DNA from: Gemmatimonadota bacterium | GTDB taxonomy: Bacteria; Latescibacterota; UBA2968; UBA8231 | DNA: 27,613 nucleotides | Assembly: GCA_002712305.1 (NCBI GenBank) | Contig: PATE01000137.1 | Coordinates: forward strand, 1 to 27,613 | Reading direction: 5' to 3' | Shown: positions 1 to 8,232 of the stretch, one piece after another | Position numbering within the stretch: the stretch's first letter is position 1 | How the letters are laid out: every line of letters starts with the position of its first letter | Position numbers and translations under genes: made by a program | The notes under the pieces: generated by a model | The model's database searches: none | Told to the model about the DNA's origin: nothing | What the model saw: the letters and a program-made list of their open reading frames with translations, nothing else

Positions 1-186
1 ATCCTGCGCGTGGCGCGCGAGTTGGGATACAGTCCGAATGTGCACGGCCAGCAGCTGCGGGGCTGGAAGAGCACGACGCTGAGCAGGGCGGAGCGCACCG
101 AGATCCGTGTTCCTACAGAACTCATGATCCGTTCCTCCACCGCTCCTCCCAATGGCCCGTCCACGGGCAAAGCCAACCAGCGATAA
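1..186 (+). pseudogene. LacI-family regulator fragment, truncated after the DNA-binding domain
   Basis: The frame is open from the first base to a TAA at 184-186. The first 27 residues (ILRVARELGYSPNVHGQQLR and on through RGWKSTTL) match the end of the LacI/GalR helix-turn-helix plus hinge helix, where a tyrosine-proline-asparagine segment precedes the minor-groove-binding helix. An intact family member would continue into a periplasmic-binding-protein-like effector domain of about 270 residues. Here 34 unrelated residues rich in Arg, Ser, Thr and Pro follow, then the stop, and the enolase-family gene begins 16 bases later. The N-terminus lies outside the window. I infer a deletion that removed the sensor domain of a regulator that may once have controlled the adjacent sugar-acid gene. 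An HTH-only repressor is possible but unusual. Confidence 0.6.
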
Positions 187-202
187 CACGGGCGAGATCC
201 AG

Positions 203-1336
203 ATGAAGATCACCAGCGTTGCAGCCGTATTGCTGAAGCCCTGGCCCTGGGTATTGGTCAAGGTGCGTACCGATGCGGGGTTCACCGGCATTGGCGAGGC
301 CTATCACGGCGCGGGTGTGCACAACATTGTCATCGATCCCCGTCTCACTGAACGTGCCCTGATCGGACAGGATCCGCGCAATGTGGACAAACTGTTTCGC
401 GACATGAAGAATTCCATGTCTGCCAGTGGCTTCTACCAGGGCGCTGTGATGAGCGCCATCAGTGGGATTGAGACGGCTCTATGGGATATCGCCGGGCAAG
501 CGATGAATGTTCCGATCTGGCAATTGCTCGGAGGCTCTTTCCGCGACCAGATTCGCGTCTACAATGACTGCAACGAAGGCGAAGACGCAGATGATCCCGC
601 TTCGTGGGTGGAAAAGGCAAAGCACGTAGAAGCACGCGGCTTTGACGCATTGAAGTTCGATATCGATCCGCGACCGACACAACGTGATCGCTACAATCGG
701 ACCATTCGAAATGCCGATGTCGCATTCTTCATCGACGTGGTCACTGCCATTCGTGAGTCACTTCATCCCGATACAGATCTGGCCATCGATGCACATTGGC
801 GCTATGCGCCCGCAGATATTCTTAAGGTGGCGTACGCGTTCGAGGCCCTTGATCTACTGTGGCTGGAAGATCCGATTCCACCGGAGAACGTGGCCGCTCT
901 CCGTGAGGTGAAGACCGCGACACGCACCCCCATCTGCACGGGTGAGAATCTCTATACGCGCCACGGTTTTCGTGAACTGGTGGAACACCAGGCCGCAGAC
1001 ATCATCTCTCCCGACCTGGCCAAGGCAGGCGGTCTGTCGGAAGGTCGCCGGATCGCAGATCTCGCAGACACCTATTACATCCCCGTGGCGCCGCACAATA
1101 TCTGCGGCCCCATCGGCACAATCGCCTCGTGCCATGCCTGCGCGGCGATGCCGAATTTCCATGTGTTGGAGTTCCACCATCTCGACAATGAGCTATGGAA
1201 CTCGATGACCGTGGAGCGAGACCTGATCCAGAATGGCCGCATCAACGTGCCGCGTGAGGCTGGTCTCGGAGTGCGCCTCGATGAGTCGGTGGTGCGCGAG
1301 GCAACGGCTGACGAAGTGGGTGGTTTTTTCGACTGA
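203..1336 (+). CDS. Enolase-superfamily sugar-acid dehydratase (galactonate/mannonate dehydratase-like)
   Basis: This 377-residue cytosolic enzyme has the mandelate-racemase/muconate-lactonizing fold: an N-terminal capping domain (about 1-115) and a TIM barrel. Expected active-site residues are visible: Lys151-Phe-Asp153 on strand 2, Mg ligands Asp196, Glu222 (WLEDPIPPEN) and Glu248 (CTGEN), then Asp271 and His298 (APHN). The Asp196-Ala-His198 pair resembles the D-x-H arrangement of galactonate- and mannonate-type acid-sugar dehydratases, so the likely reaction is Mg-dependent dehydration of a sugar acid to a 2-keto-3-deoxy acid. The substrate cannot be read from sequence. An upstream in-frame ATG at 152 would add 17 residues, but family homology starts at the ATG at 203 (MKITSVAAV). 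The gene converges on namZ with a 10-base gap. Its upstream neighbour is the broken LacI gene. Confidence 0.88.
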   Translation: MKITSVAAVLLKPWPWVLVKVRTDAGFTGIGEAYHGAGVHNIVIDPRLTERALIGQDPRNVDKLFRDMKNSMSASGFYQGAVMSAISGIETALWDIAGQAMNVPIWQLLGGSFRDQIRVYNDCNEGEDADDPASWVEKAKHVEARGFDALKFDIDPRPTQRDRYNRTIRNADVAFFIDVVTAIRESLHPDTDLAIDAHWRYAPADILKVAYAFEALDLLWLEDPIPPENVAALREVKTATRTPICTGENLYTRHGFRELVEHQAADIISPDLAKAGGLSEGRRIADLADTYYIPVAPHNICGPIGTIASCHACAAMPNFHVLEFHHLDNELWNSMTVERDLIQNGRINVPREAGLGVRLDESVVREATADEVGGFFD

Positions 1337-1346
1337 GGAGGGTACT

Positions 1347-2501
1347 TTAGTCGTAGCGCAGGTAGCGCTGACGGATGTCTTCAAAGGGGCGACGTTCTCT
1401 CGCCCATTCCTCCATCAGATCTACGACATCGATTCCGTCGTCGATGGCTTGGCGAACACGATCCGACCCGGCGAGTTTGTCGAAGTTGTGAATCCCCTCG
1501 TGATTGGCGCGCCACTCGAAGTCCGAACTCAGCCGGCGAATCGTCGACAGCGCTTCGAAACCGGCACGGACCGGTTCGAAGGCCTCCTCGTCCATCACGT
1601 GCAGTTGCACGCCCCGACACACGTGATCAATGTGTTTGCTGAAGGCCGGGCGAAAGCTCACCGGGCGCCACCCGGCACCGGGGATCTGCCGTGCCTCAAG
1701 GGCTTCGGCCACGGCAAAACCATCGACGAAGGGAGCGCCCACCTGCTCGAAGGGGCGTGTCGTGCCTCTTCCTTCAGAGACATTCGTGCCTTCGAAGAAA
1801 CACATCCCCGGATACACCGCTGCTGTCTCGAGGCTCGGCATATTCGGCGAGGGCGCAACCCACGGGAGTCCCGTGTCGTGCCAACGCATCGATCGGTGCC
1901 AGCCATCGAGATTGACGACGTGGAGATCGGCCCCGATTTCAAATTCAACGTTGAACAGATGGGCGAGTTCGCCGATGGTCAAACCATACCGGATCGGAAT
2001 GGGATAGAGGCCAACAAAGGAGGCGAACGCGGATTCAAGGAGATTGCCCTCTACCATGAGTCCGCCGATCGGGTTGGGACGATCGAGGACCACAAAGGGC
2101 ACCCCCGCCGCCGCGCACGCTTCCATCCCCAGGCTCATCGTATACAGATACGTGTAGAAGCGTACGCCTACATCCTGAATGTCGAACAGCAGAACCTCGA
2201 TCTGTCCCAACTCGTCGGGCGAAGGCTGCCGGCGCTTTCCGTAGAGCGAGACTGCAGGAACCTGCGTCTGCGTATCGACGCCATCTTCGACGCGCACGCC
2301 GTCCTCGGCATCACCACGGATCCCGTGCTCGGGCCCGAAGAGAAAACGCAGATCGATGTCGGCGTGGGCATGCAGATTGTCAGCCGTCGCTCGCAACTGA
2401 CTGTCGATGCCCGAGTGATTCGTGATCAGGCCGACACGCCGGCCTCGCACCAGGTCGAGCTCTTCACGGAGCAGGCGTTCGCAGCCGAGTCTGACGCTCA
2501 T
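1347..2501 (-). CDS. namZ: NamZ-like exo-beta-N-acetylmuramidase (DUF1343, GH171)
   Basis: This 384-residue protein carries DUF1343 hallmarks throughout: GLITNHSG near residue 24, GPEHG at 56-60, FDIQDVGVRFYTY at 106-118, RPNPIGG at 141-147 and EGTNVSEGRGTTRPFE at 237-252. Characterised members such as Bacillus subtilis NamZ release terminal MurNAc from peptidoglycan fragments, so a role in wall recycling is the best assignment. Bacillus NamZ is secreted, but I see no signal peptide or lipobox here. That points to cytosolic action on imported muropeptides, or to a start I have misjudged. Its ATG overlaps the stop of the upstream flippase-like gene by one base (TGATG), so it is probably translationally coupled as the last gene of a four-gene envelope operon. 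Confidence 0.88.
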   Translation of the reverse strand: MSVRLGCERLLREELDLVRGRRVGLITNHSGIDSQLRATADNLHAHADIDLRFLFGPEHGIRGDAEDGVRVEDGVDTQTQVPAVSLYGKRRQPSPDELGQIEVLLFDIQDVGVRFYTYLYTMSLGMEACAAAGVPFVVLDRPNPIGGLMVEGNLLESAFASFVGLYPIPIRYGLTIGELAHLFNVEFEIGADLHVVNLDGWHRSMRWHDTGLPWVAPSPNMPSLETAAVYPGMCFFEGTNVSEGRGTTRPFEQVGAPFVDGFAVAEALEARQIPGAGWRPVSFRPAFSKHIDHVCRGVQLHVMDEEAFEPVRAGFEALSTIRRLSSDFEWRANHEGIHNFDKLAGSDRVRQAIDDGIDVVDLMEEWARERRPFEDIRQRYLRYD

Positions 2502-3487
2502 CAGTCGCCTTCAGATGCGGGTTGCACTCGTCGAAAGATGAAGGCGATTCCACCGAACAGACTCGCAGCGATCCCCGCCGCATAACCCAGAAGGGACAAG
2601 GCGAATGCCTGAGACTCGATGATTCCCACTCGGCCGAATAGTTCGACCAGGACACCCTCGCGAACACCCAGGCCACCAATGGAGATGGGAAGGGAGGCAA
2701 TGACGGCCGCCAGAGGCTGGAAGCCGATGAAATAGGGCAAGGTGGACATCTCGAGTCCGACGGCCAGACCGGCCGTGAAATAGACGAGGATGCGACTGAA
2801 TTGCACTCCGAGAGAGACCACCCACGCCAGGGCCAGCAGGTGCTTCTTCTCACGATAGACAAAGACGCTCTCGTGCATGTCCGCAAAGATCCTTGCGCCC
2901 CGTTCGGGAAGAAGCCGATCGGCAAGTCTCTGCAGGTTGCGTCCAAAACGCCGGCTTAGACCGGCCGCCATAACGATGGCCAGGGCAAGCCACACAGGGC
3001 CCAGCACCGTGATGAGGCCCACGAAGCGGACCTCGGCAATCAGAGCCCAGGCGGACAGGGCGAGAAGACAGGTGGAAAACAAGCCGATGAAGCGATCCAT
3101 GACGGTCGCAGCGGCGCCACCGCCGGTGCTGCCCGTAAGGCGTCGGATGTTGTAGATCCGCAACGCGTCGCCACCGATGTTGCCCAGCAGCACATTGTTG
3201 AAGAAGACGCCGACCCAATAGAACACCACAGCTTGCCCCACACTGACAGCCAGATTCTGTGCGCGAAGCAACAGATACCACTGACCGGCACCGAGGACGT
3301 TGCTCAGCACAAAAAAGCCTGTGGCGACGGCGAATAGTCGAATGTCTGCGTCACGGACGGCGGCGGTGAAGGTGCTGAGGTCTGTTTGAATGACAAGGTA
3401 TGCCAGCAGACCACCACTGACGATGAGTTTCAGCAGCAGATTGAGTATGCCCGAAATTCGAGACGGGGGTGATTCGGGCGAGCTCAC
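2501..3487 (-). CDS. Flippase-like integral membrane protein (UPF0104 / lysylphosphatidylglycerol synthase TM family)
   Basis: The product is about 328 residues and almost entirely hydrophobic, with roughly eight predicted membrane spans. It shows the family's late GGLGVREGVLVELFG segment, located between membrane helices near the C-terminus. Members of this family accompany glycosyltransferases and are proposed to move lipid-linked sugars or lipids; the substrate here is unknown. The frame is open to an ATG at 3625, but that extension lies inside the glycosyltransferase gene and looks non-native. I chose GTG at 3487 because GGAGAGG sits just upstream (3496-3490) and the GTG overlaps the glycosyltransferase TGA (GTGA). 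The first predicted helix follows a short Ser/Pro-rich tail. The stop overlaps the namZ start. Confidence 0.8.
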   Translation of the reverse strand: MSSPESPPSRISGILNLLLKLIVSGGLLAYLVIQTDLSTFTAAVRDADIRLFAVATGFFVLSNVLGAGQWYLLLRAQNLAVSVGQAVVFYWVGVFFNNVLLGNIGGDALRIYNIRRLTGSTGGGAAATVMDRFIGLFSTCLLALSAWALIAEVRFVGLITVLGPVWLALAIVMAAGLSRRFGRNLQRLADRLLPERGARIFADMHESVFVYREKKHLLALAWVVSLGVQFSRILVYFTAGLAVGLEMSTLPYFIGFQPLAAVIASLPISIGGLGVREGVLVELFGRVGIIESQAFALSLLGYAAGIAASLFGGIAFIFRRVQPASEGD

Positions 3488-4515
3488 GGCCTCTCCGGCA
3501 TCAAATCGCTGGCGGCTCGACGACGACGGGCATAGAAGTGCCACAGAGCACTTCCCCCGAAAACCCCCTCTGTAGGTTGGCTGCCGGCCTGCACCAATCG
3601 CTGACTCTGGCGCCGCCGCCGCCAAAGGTTAACGGGGTGGGTGAGAATCCAAAGCCAACCGGCCAGAGGGGCCACCGTCGAACGCCACCGTCCTCCGGTC
3701 ACGTAGCTGATACTTGCCAGCACGTCGAGGGCCGCACGCACGGGCACAAGCCACAGAAGCCGGGGGAAGGGAAGATTCTTCAGCAGGGCCACGAGATTGT
3801 TGCGGTGATTGAGATAAACCTTGAGGAAGGTATCAGGTGGTAGCGACTGGGCGGCGTGATGGTAAATGGTCGACTTTGGCACCGCCAGAGCCCGCCAGCC
3901 GGCCAGGCGGAGTCGCCAGCACAGGTCAATCTCTTCGAAGTGCATGAAGTAGTCGAGATCGAGAGGTCCAACCTGGTGTACGGCCTCCATGCGTAGGAGC
4001 ATAGCCGACCCGCAGACCCAGAATAGAGGTACCTGCTCATCATATTGGCCTTCGTCTTCCTCGACGACATCGAACAATCGGCCACGACAGAAGGTGAACC
4101 CCAGGCTGTCGATATACCCACCTGCGCCACCGCTGTAGTCGAAGAAGGTTGGCCGGGATGCGGAGCGGAGCTTCGGCTGACACACGGCGACGGTCGGATC
4201 AGCGTCCATCGCCGCCAACAGGGGGGGCAGCCACCCCTCGGTCACCTCTGTGTCGTCATTGAGCAGCAGCGCGAAGGGCGTCGATGTCGCCGCCAGCCCT
4301 GCATTGCAGGACCCGGTGAAACCGAGACGCTGGGTGTTGTGCAGAACCTCGGCGCTAGGGTGCTTTGTCCGAGCCTCTTGAAGTGCCTCCCCCTCATTGC
4401 CATCGTCCACGACGATGACGTGGATCCCATCCGACGCCGTATGCTGCTCGAGCGAACTCAAGCAGGCGTCAAGAGTCTGAGAGCGATAGTGGGGGATGAT
4501 GACCGTCAGGCGCAT
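3484..4515 (-). CDS. Family 2 glycosyltransferase
   Basis: This 343-residue protein has a GT-A fold. The N-terminus reads as the first strand (LTVIIPHY), VVDDG at 35-39 is the nucleotide-sugar loop, NDDTE at 86-90 is the metal-binding DXD-like motif, and HFEEIDLCWR near 192-201 matches the acceptor/catalytic region of rhamnosyltransferase-like GT2 enzymes. The last 100 residues contain one or two hydrophobic segments (around KNLPFPRLLWLVPVRA), suggesting association with the inner face of the cytoplasmic membrane. It starts inside the stop of the DUF2723 gene (TAATG) and its own stop overlaps the flippase-like GTG. I infer that it builds a lipid-linked or surface glycan with its two membrane neighbours. 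Donor and acceptor are not deducible. Confidence 0.88.
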   Translation of the reverse strand: MRLTVIIPHYRSQTLDACLSSLEQHTASDGIHVIVVDDGNEGEALQEARTKHPSAEVLHNTQRLGFTGSCNAGLAATSTPFALLLNDDTEVTEGWLPPLLAAMDADPTVAVCQPKLRSASRPTFFDYSGGAGGYIDSLGFTFCRGRLFDVVEEDEGQYDEQVPLFWVCGSAMLLRMEAVHQVGPLDLDYFMHFEEIDLCWRLRLAGWRALAVPKSTIYHHAAQSLPPDTFLKVYLNHRNNLVALLKNLPFPRLLWLVPVRAALDVLASISYVTGGRWRSTVAPLAGWLWILTHPVNLWRRRRQSQRLVQAGSQPTEGVFGGSALWHFYARRRRAASDLMPERP

Positions 4516-7343
4516 TACGACCCGCCGGTCTCTGCCTCTCCACCGTCGTTGGTGCCGGCGTCTGTGCTGTCGCCGAGCGCCGCCGCGCGCGCCGCACTCT
4601 TCTCAAGTGCATTCAGCAAGACCTGCTGATCCGTCACGGCTTCGGGGGCCTCACCATAGCTGGCCATGTAGTCCATCACCACCTTCATCGCATCCTCAGT
4701 ACGACCGCCAGCCTGCAACGTGGCCGCCAATTCATGAACGCCATCGTAACGTGCGGGTTCCAGAGCGATCGTCTTGGTGTAAACCTCTTCTGCCTGAGCG
4801 ATCGCACGGTGGTTGTTCAGCAGGATGCTGCCGAGAGCGAGTCCGTTCTCGTACGTGGCGGATGGATGTTTCCCATACTCCTCCACCAACTCCAGTCCGG
4901 CTTGATGCAGGAATTCGACTGCAAGGTCTGAACGACCTGCCGTGCGATAGTGTTCGGACGCGCTGTAGAGGCCCTGCCATCCCAGGTCGACGGTCTCCTC
5001 TGCCCAACGGAGGAGCTCTGCGAGTTCGTCGAGGCGATCTTCGTTTCTATACGCTTCCGCAAGCGTCATCACACAGGCGCGATAGTTCCCCAAGAGACGA
5101 CTCGTATTCACGTCCTTGAATACGTCGGGATCGTTGATCGACCTGAATCGGTAGACCTCGTAGAGATTGTGCGAGAGGGCCTCAATGCTGCCCGGGCCAG
5201 ATACCTTCTCGGGCATGAGTTTCATCGTCATGCCCTGCATCTCGAGATAGGGATCGAGACCGACCCTGTTCCCCGAGGCGACGGTGATGGCAAAGTGAAT
5301 CGGTCGTTCCCGGTTGTTCCAATAGACGATGCCGATGGACATGATGTCCTGGATGCGCAGCAGGTCATGGCCCGGTTGTGGACTGACCTGCACGTCGATG
5401 CCCATCTGTTCGTACTCGTATGGAGTTTTCGGTTCACGCCATACGCGTTTGTAAAGGTCGACCAGTTGTGTGTCGCACAAGGTCGAGTCGATGTAGATGT
5501 CGGTCAGTTCCGGTTGGCCGGGGCGCGCCATGGCGACCTTGGGCTCGCGGTCTCGCAGTTGCTTGATATACCAACTCGTGTTGAGCAGGCTCAGATTGAC
5601 GACCCGCACGTCGGTGCGGATGCCTTCGACCTCTTGCATGTACCAGAGGGGAAAGGTGTCGTTGTCGCCGTTGGTGAAGAGCAGGGAATTCGGATCACAG
5701 GATTGAAGCAGGTTGTAGGCGTAGTCGTAGGCGATGAAATCGTCGGTGCGATCCATCTCATGGTACAACTTGGCGCCCACGCCCAGGGGCAGCAGCAAAC
5801 CGACGACCGAGATCGCGGCGATGGCGTTTGTGGGCAGCGAGAACTGTCGGCGTATCGTGTCGACCAGTGCCGTCCAACCCAGGCCCATCCACAATGTCCA
5901 CGCGAGGAACATTCCGCCGAAGACATAGTGCCGTTCGCGCGGCTGTGGATCGGGCATGTTCAGATAGAGGGACAGTCCCAGACCCATGATGACGAACATG
6001 GTGAGCACTGCAAGGAACCGTCGCCAATCCCGCTTGCCGTGCCACAACAGTCCACCGAGTCCGACGACCATGGGCACGAGCGAAATCGAGATCACGTGGG
6101 GGGCGTCTTCTGTTGCCCAGCGGAAGATGTGGTCCCGCTCAAGGAAGGGGAAGGGCCACTGCTGGAAGAAATACTTCATCTGCTGATGCCAGAGTTGATA
6201 CGAGCGCGAAGAGCGCTCCGTCAACATGCCGAGCAACTGACTGTCCGTCCCGTATTGCTCACGATTCAGGAAGGCGAAGAAGTTGGTCAGATTCTCCGGA
6301 TTGTTCATGTCGATCCCGGGATCGAGGCCCGAGCGGATCAACAAAGCCACATAGGTCGAGTAGCCAATACCAAAGAGAATGACCGTGCCCACCATCAGGC
6401 CCAGAGCTCGGCGATCGGTCTTGAACAGGTGGTAAAGGATGCCCGCTGCGCAGAGAGCGACAACCACCTTCATCTGTGTTCCCGGGCCGAAGACGAGGCG
6501 CGCAACAAGAACGGCCAGACCGGCACCTACCAGATACTGCAGCGTTTGCCGATAGTGGCTGTGACTGTTCCAGATGTAGGTGTAGAAGATGGCCGCCGCC
6601 GCCGCTGCCAGCAGGGCGATGAGACGCGCTGACGCGGGATTCTCCGCGAAGGCGGTCAGAACGATCAGTCCCTGAATCCCCGCCCCGGCCATGACCAGGA
6701 TCAGACGCCGCAGGTCCTTGTCACCAAACCAGGCGAGGATGATCAGGGCAGGGATCGTCAGCAGGCAGAGAAGGTGAAGCCCACCGCCCAGACCGAAGAA
6801 GTAGGCAATAAAGAACAACCAACGATCATTTCCTGTGCCGTGTCGCGTGCCTTCCCAGTAGAACATCGACCACATGCCTCCACACACGAAGAACAACGAA
6901 TAGGCGTATACCTCGGCTTCGGTCCCATTGAACCAGAAGGTGTAGGAGGTGGCCAGGCACATGGCGGCCACAGCGGCCCCCATGGTGGTTGCCCAGTCAC
7001 GGGAGTCGCCAAAGGTCCGCAGCGCCTCGCCGCCCATGGCTCGACGAGCGAGGACCACGGCGCTGAGGTAGGTGAACAGGACGGCGATGGCCGACGACAG
7101 GGCGGACATGAAAATGACCCGTGACGCGACTGAGCCGATCGGAATCAGCGAAAAGATTCGACCGAGCAACACATACAGCGGTGAGCCGGGAGGATGGGGC
7201 ACACCGAGGATATAGGAACAGCTGATGAATTCACCCGCGTCCCAGAAGGAGACCGTGGGTGCCATCGTCTTTGTGTAGAGACCGAGCGTGACGAGGAAGA
7301 CCCCTGCGCCGACGACCCGGTGGAGCGTCAGAAGTGAGTGCAT
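4515..7343 (-). CDS. DUF2723 membrane glycosyltransferase (GT-C type, TMEM260/GT117-like) with TPR-like tail
   Basis: The product is 942 residues from the ATG at 7343; a GTG at 7376 would add 11. The N-terminal half has many membrane spans and the DUF2723 signature: WDAGEFI with Asp35 and Glu38 in the first extracytoplasmic loop, and PHPPGSPLY at 49-57. Acidic pairs in this loop are typical of GT-C enzymes that use lipid-phosphate sugars. The middle is a soluble domain (around FTNGDNDTFPLWYMQEVEG), and the last 170 residues form TPR-like helices. Related proteins (TMEM260 in animals) O-mannosylate proteins, and bacterial DUF2723 members are thought to act similarly. No strong ribosome-binding site is visible at either start. 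The stop overlaps the glycosyltransferase start, placing this gene first in the envelope operon. Confidence 0.85.
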   Translation of the reverse strand: MHSLLTLHRVVGAGVFLVTLGLYTKTMAPTVSFWDAGEFISCSYILGVPHPPGSPLYVLLGRIFSLIPIGSVASRVIFMSALSSAIAVLFTYLSAVVLARRAMGGEALRTFGDSRDWATTMGAAVAAMCLATSYTFWFNGTEAEVYAYSLFFVCGGMWSMFYWEGTRHGTGNDRWLFFIAYFFGLGGGLHLLCLLTIPALIILAWFGDKDLRRLILVMAGAGIQGLIVLTAFAENPASARLIALLAAAAAAIFYTYIWNSHSHYRQTLQYLVGAGLAVLVARLVFGPGTQMKVVVALCAAGILYHLFKTDRRALGLMVGTVILFGIGYSTYVALLIRSGLDPGIDMNNPENLTNFFAFLNREQYGTDSQLLGMLTERSSRSYQLWHQQMKYFFQQWPFPFLERDHIFRWATEDAPHVISISLVPMVVGLGGLLWHGKRDWRRFLAVLTMFVIMGLGLSLYLNMPDPQPRERHYVFGGMFLAWTLWMGLGWTALVDTIRRQFSLPTNAIAAISVVGLLLPLGVGAKLYHEMDRTDDFIAYDYAYNLLQSCDPNSLLFTNGDNDTFPLWYMQEVEGIRTDVRVVNLSLLNTSWYIKQLRDREPKVAMARPGQPELTDIYIDSTLCDTQLVDLYKRVWREPKTPYEYEQMGIDVQVSPQPGHDLLRIQDIMSIGIVYWNNRERPIHFAITVASGNRVGLDPYLEMQGMTMKLMPEKVSGPGSIEALSHNLYEVYRFRSINDPDVFKDVNTSRLLGNYRACVMTLAEAYRNEDRLDELAELLRWAEETVDLGWQGLYSASEHYRTAGRSDLAVEFLHQAGLELVEEYGKHPSATYENGLALGSILLNNHRAIAQAEEVYTKTIALEPARYDGVHELAATLQAGGRTEDAMKVVMDYMASYGEAPEAVTDQQVLLNALEKSAARAAALGDSTDAGTNDGGEAETGGS

Positions 7344-7520
7344 ATTTCCGAATAGCGGTAACGAGGGCCGGTACACGGCAACGAGGCCGTTGAAAACCGG
7401 TTGGGATAGACCAGCAAACCGATCAGGCCAAGACCCCCAAATCTAACGAAGCGATATAGTTACGGAAAGCGGCCCACTGGACGCTGGATCGCTCACCGGC
7501 AGTGTAAGGTGTCGACACGG
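7344..7520. promoter_or_regulatory. Intergenic region upstream of the envelope operon
   Basis: This 177-base gap lies between the CBM9-like gene and the DUF2723 gene, both on the minus strand. I see no coding potential. Two weak minus-strand promoter candidates are present: TTGGCC with TATCCC after 17 bases, and a TATATC box (complement of 7452-7459, CTATATCG) without a convincing -35. A perfect 10-base palindrome GTGTCGACAC lies at 7509-7518, directly beyond the upstream gene's stop. It has no T-run and is too short to call a terminator. Whether the envelope operon is separate from uvrA cannot be settled from this. Confidence 0.3.
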
Positions 7521-8192
7521 TCAGGGGACCAGGACAGCAGTACCCCAGCGACTCGGATCGGCGTCAAAGGGAGGCGTCCGGCCTACCGACCAGGACTGCG
7601 CCCCATGGTCGACATCGTGGAGGACATAGTTGAAGCCGATCCGGTCGAACTCTCGTGGACGATACCCATTGAGCCCTTCCGCAGGCAGAAAGATCTCCAT
7701 CGAGTAGCTTCGCTTCAGGCGCCGCAGGCCCACCTTGATCGTTTCTTCGGGGCACGGCGGCGATTGCTCACGAGCACGATCGATCGTCGTCTGTCGACCA
7801 ATCGGCCCTTTTCCATCGCGCCCACTGCCTCCAGGAAGGAAGAAGAAGTGATGGCAGTAACGATTGGCCCTATGAGTGTCCTTCACGTCACGTGTATCAA
7901 CCCAGATCTCAAAACAGTCGGCCTGCCAGAAGTTTCGTGGGTCTACCTTGAAGGTAGATTTCCCTTTCACTTCGACGGCCAGCCACAATCCCGCATCACC
8001 CCACGCCATCGAGACTTCTCCGAAAGCATCGACCGCTGTGAGACCGACCAGGTCGGGAATGTGGCATGCTTCACCCCATTCCTTCAGATTGCCGTCGATC
8101 TTTAGTGGCTCGGTGCGTTCGGGGCACGTGAAGCTGCAGCCGAAATAGGCACGCGGGTCAACGGTGATCGAGGCACTTGCGCGTTGCGTCAT
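7521..8192 (-). CDS. CBM9/DOMON-like carbohydrate-binding domain protein
   Basis: This 223-residue single-domain protein resembles the family 9 carbohydrate-binding-like fold found in bacterial hypothetical proteins: LKIDGNLKEWGEA near residue 30 is the usual opening, followed by alternating strands such as VSMAWGDAGLWLAVEVKGK, a central FEIWVDTRD turn, and a late strand pair ending RWGTAVLVP. Such domains bind sugars or haem in other proteins. No ligand can be named here, and no signal peptide is visible, which is unusual for an extracellular binding module. The ATG is preceded by CAGGA with seven bases spacing. It starts 40 bases after the uvrA stop on the same strand, so the two may be co-transcribed, although no functional link is obvious. 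Confidence 0.7.
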   Translation of the reverse strand: MTQRASASITVDPRAYFGCSFTCPERTEPLKIDGNLKEWGEACHIPDLVGLTAVDAFGEVSMAWGDAGLWLAVEVKGKSTFKVDPRNFWQADCFEIWVDTRDVKDTHRANRYCHHFFFLPGGSGRDGKGPIGRQTTIDRAREQSPPCPEETIKVGLRRLKRSYSMEIFLPAEGLNGYRPREFDRIGFNYVLHDVDHGAQSWSVGRTPPFDADPSRWGTAVLVP

Positions 8193-8232
8193 CGGTGGTC
8201 CTGAGGGGTATACGAATCAGTCGCCATAAAGT

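Noticed and set aside
1233-2585. Long plus-strand open frame of 450 codons opposite namZ
   Set aside because: It lies entirely over the dehydratase end and the namZ gene on the other strand; the translation has no recognisable domain and namZ shows full family motifs.
4950-6632. Plus-strand open frame of 560 codons opposite the DUF2723 gene
   Set aside because: Its translation is His/Gln/Arg-rich antisense text of a high-GC gene. The DUF2723 gene on the minus strand has clear membrane spans and motifs.
7509-7518. Palindrome GTGTCGACAC as an intrinsic terminator
   Set aside because: Five-base arms with no loop and no following T-run; too short to terminate transcription.
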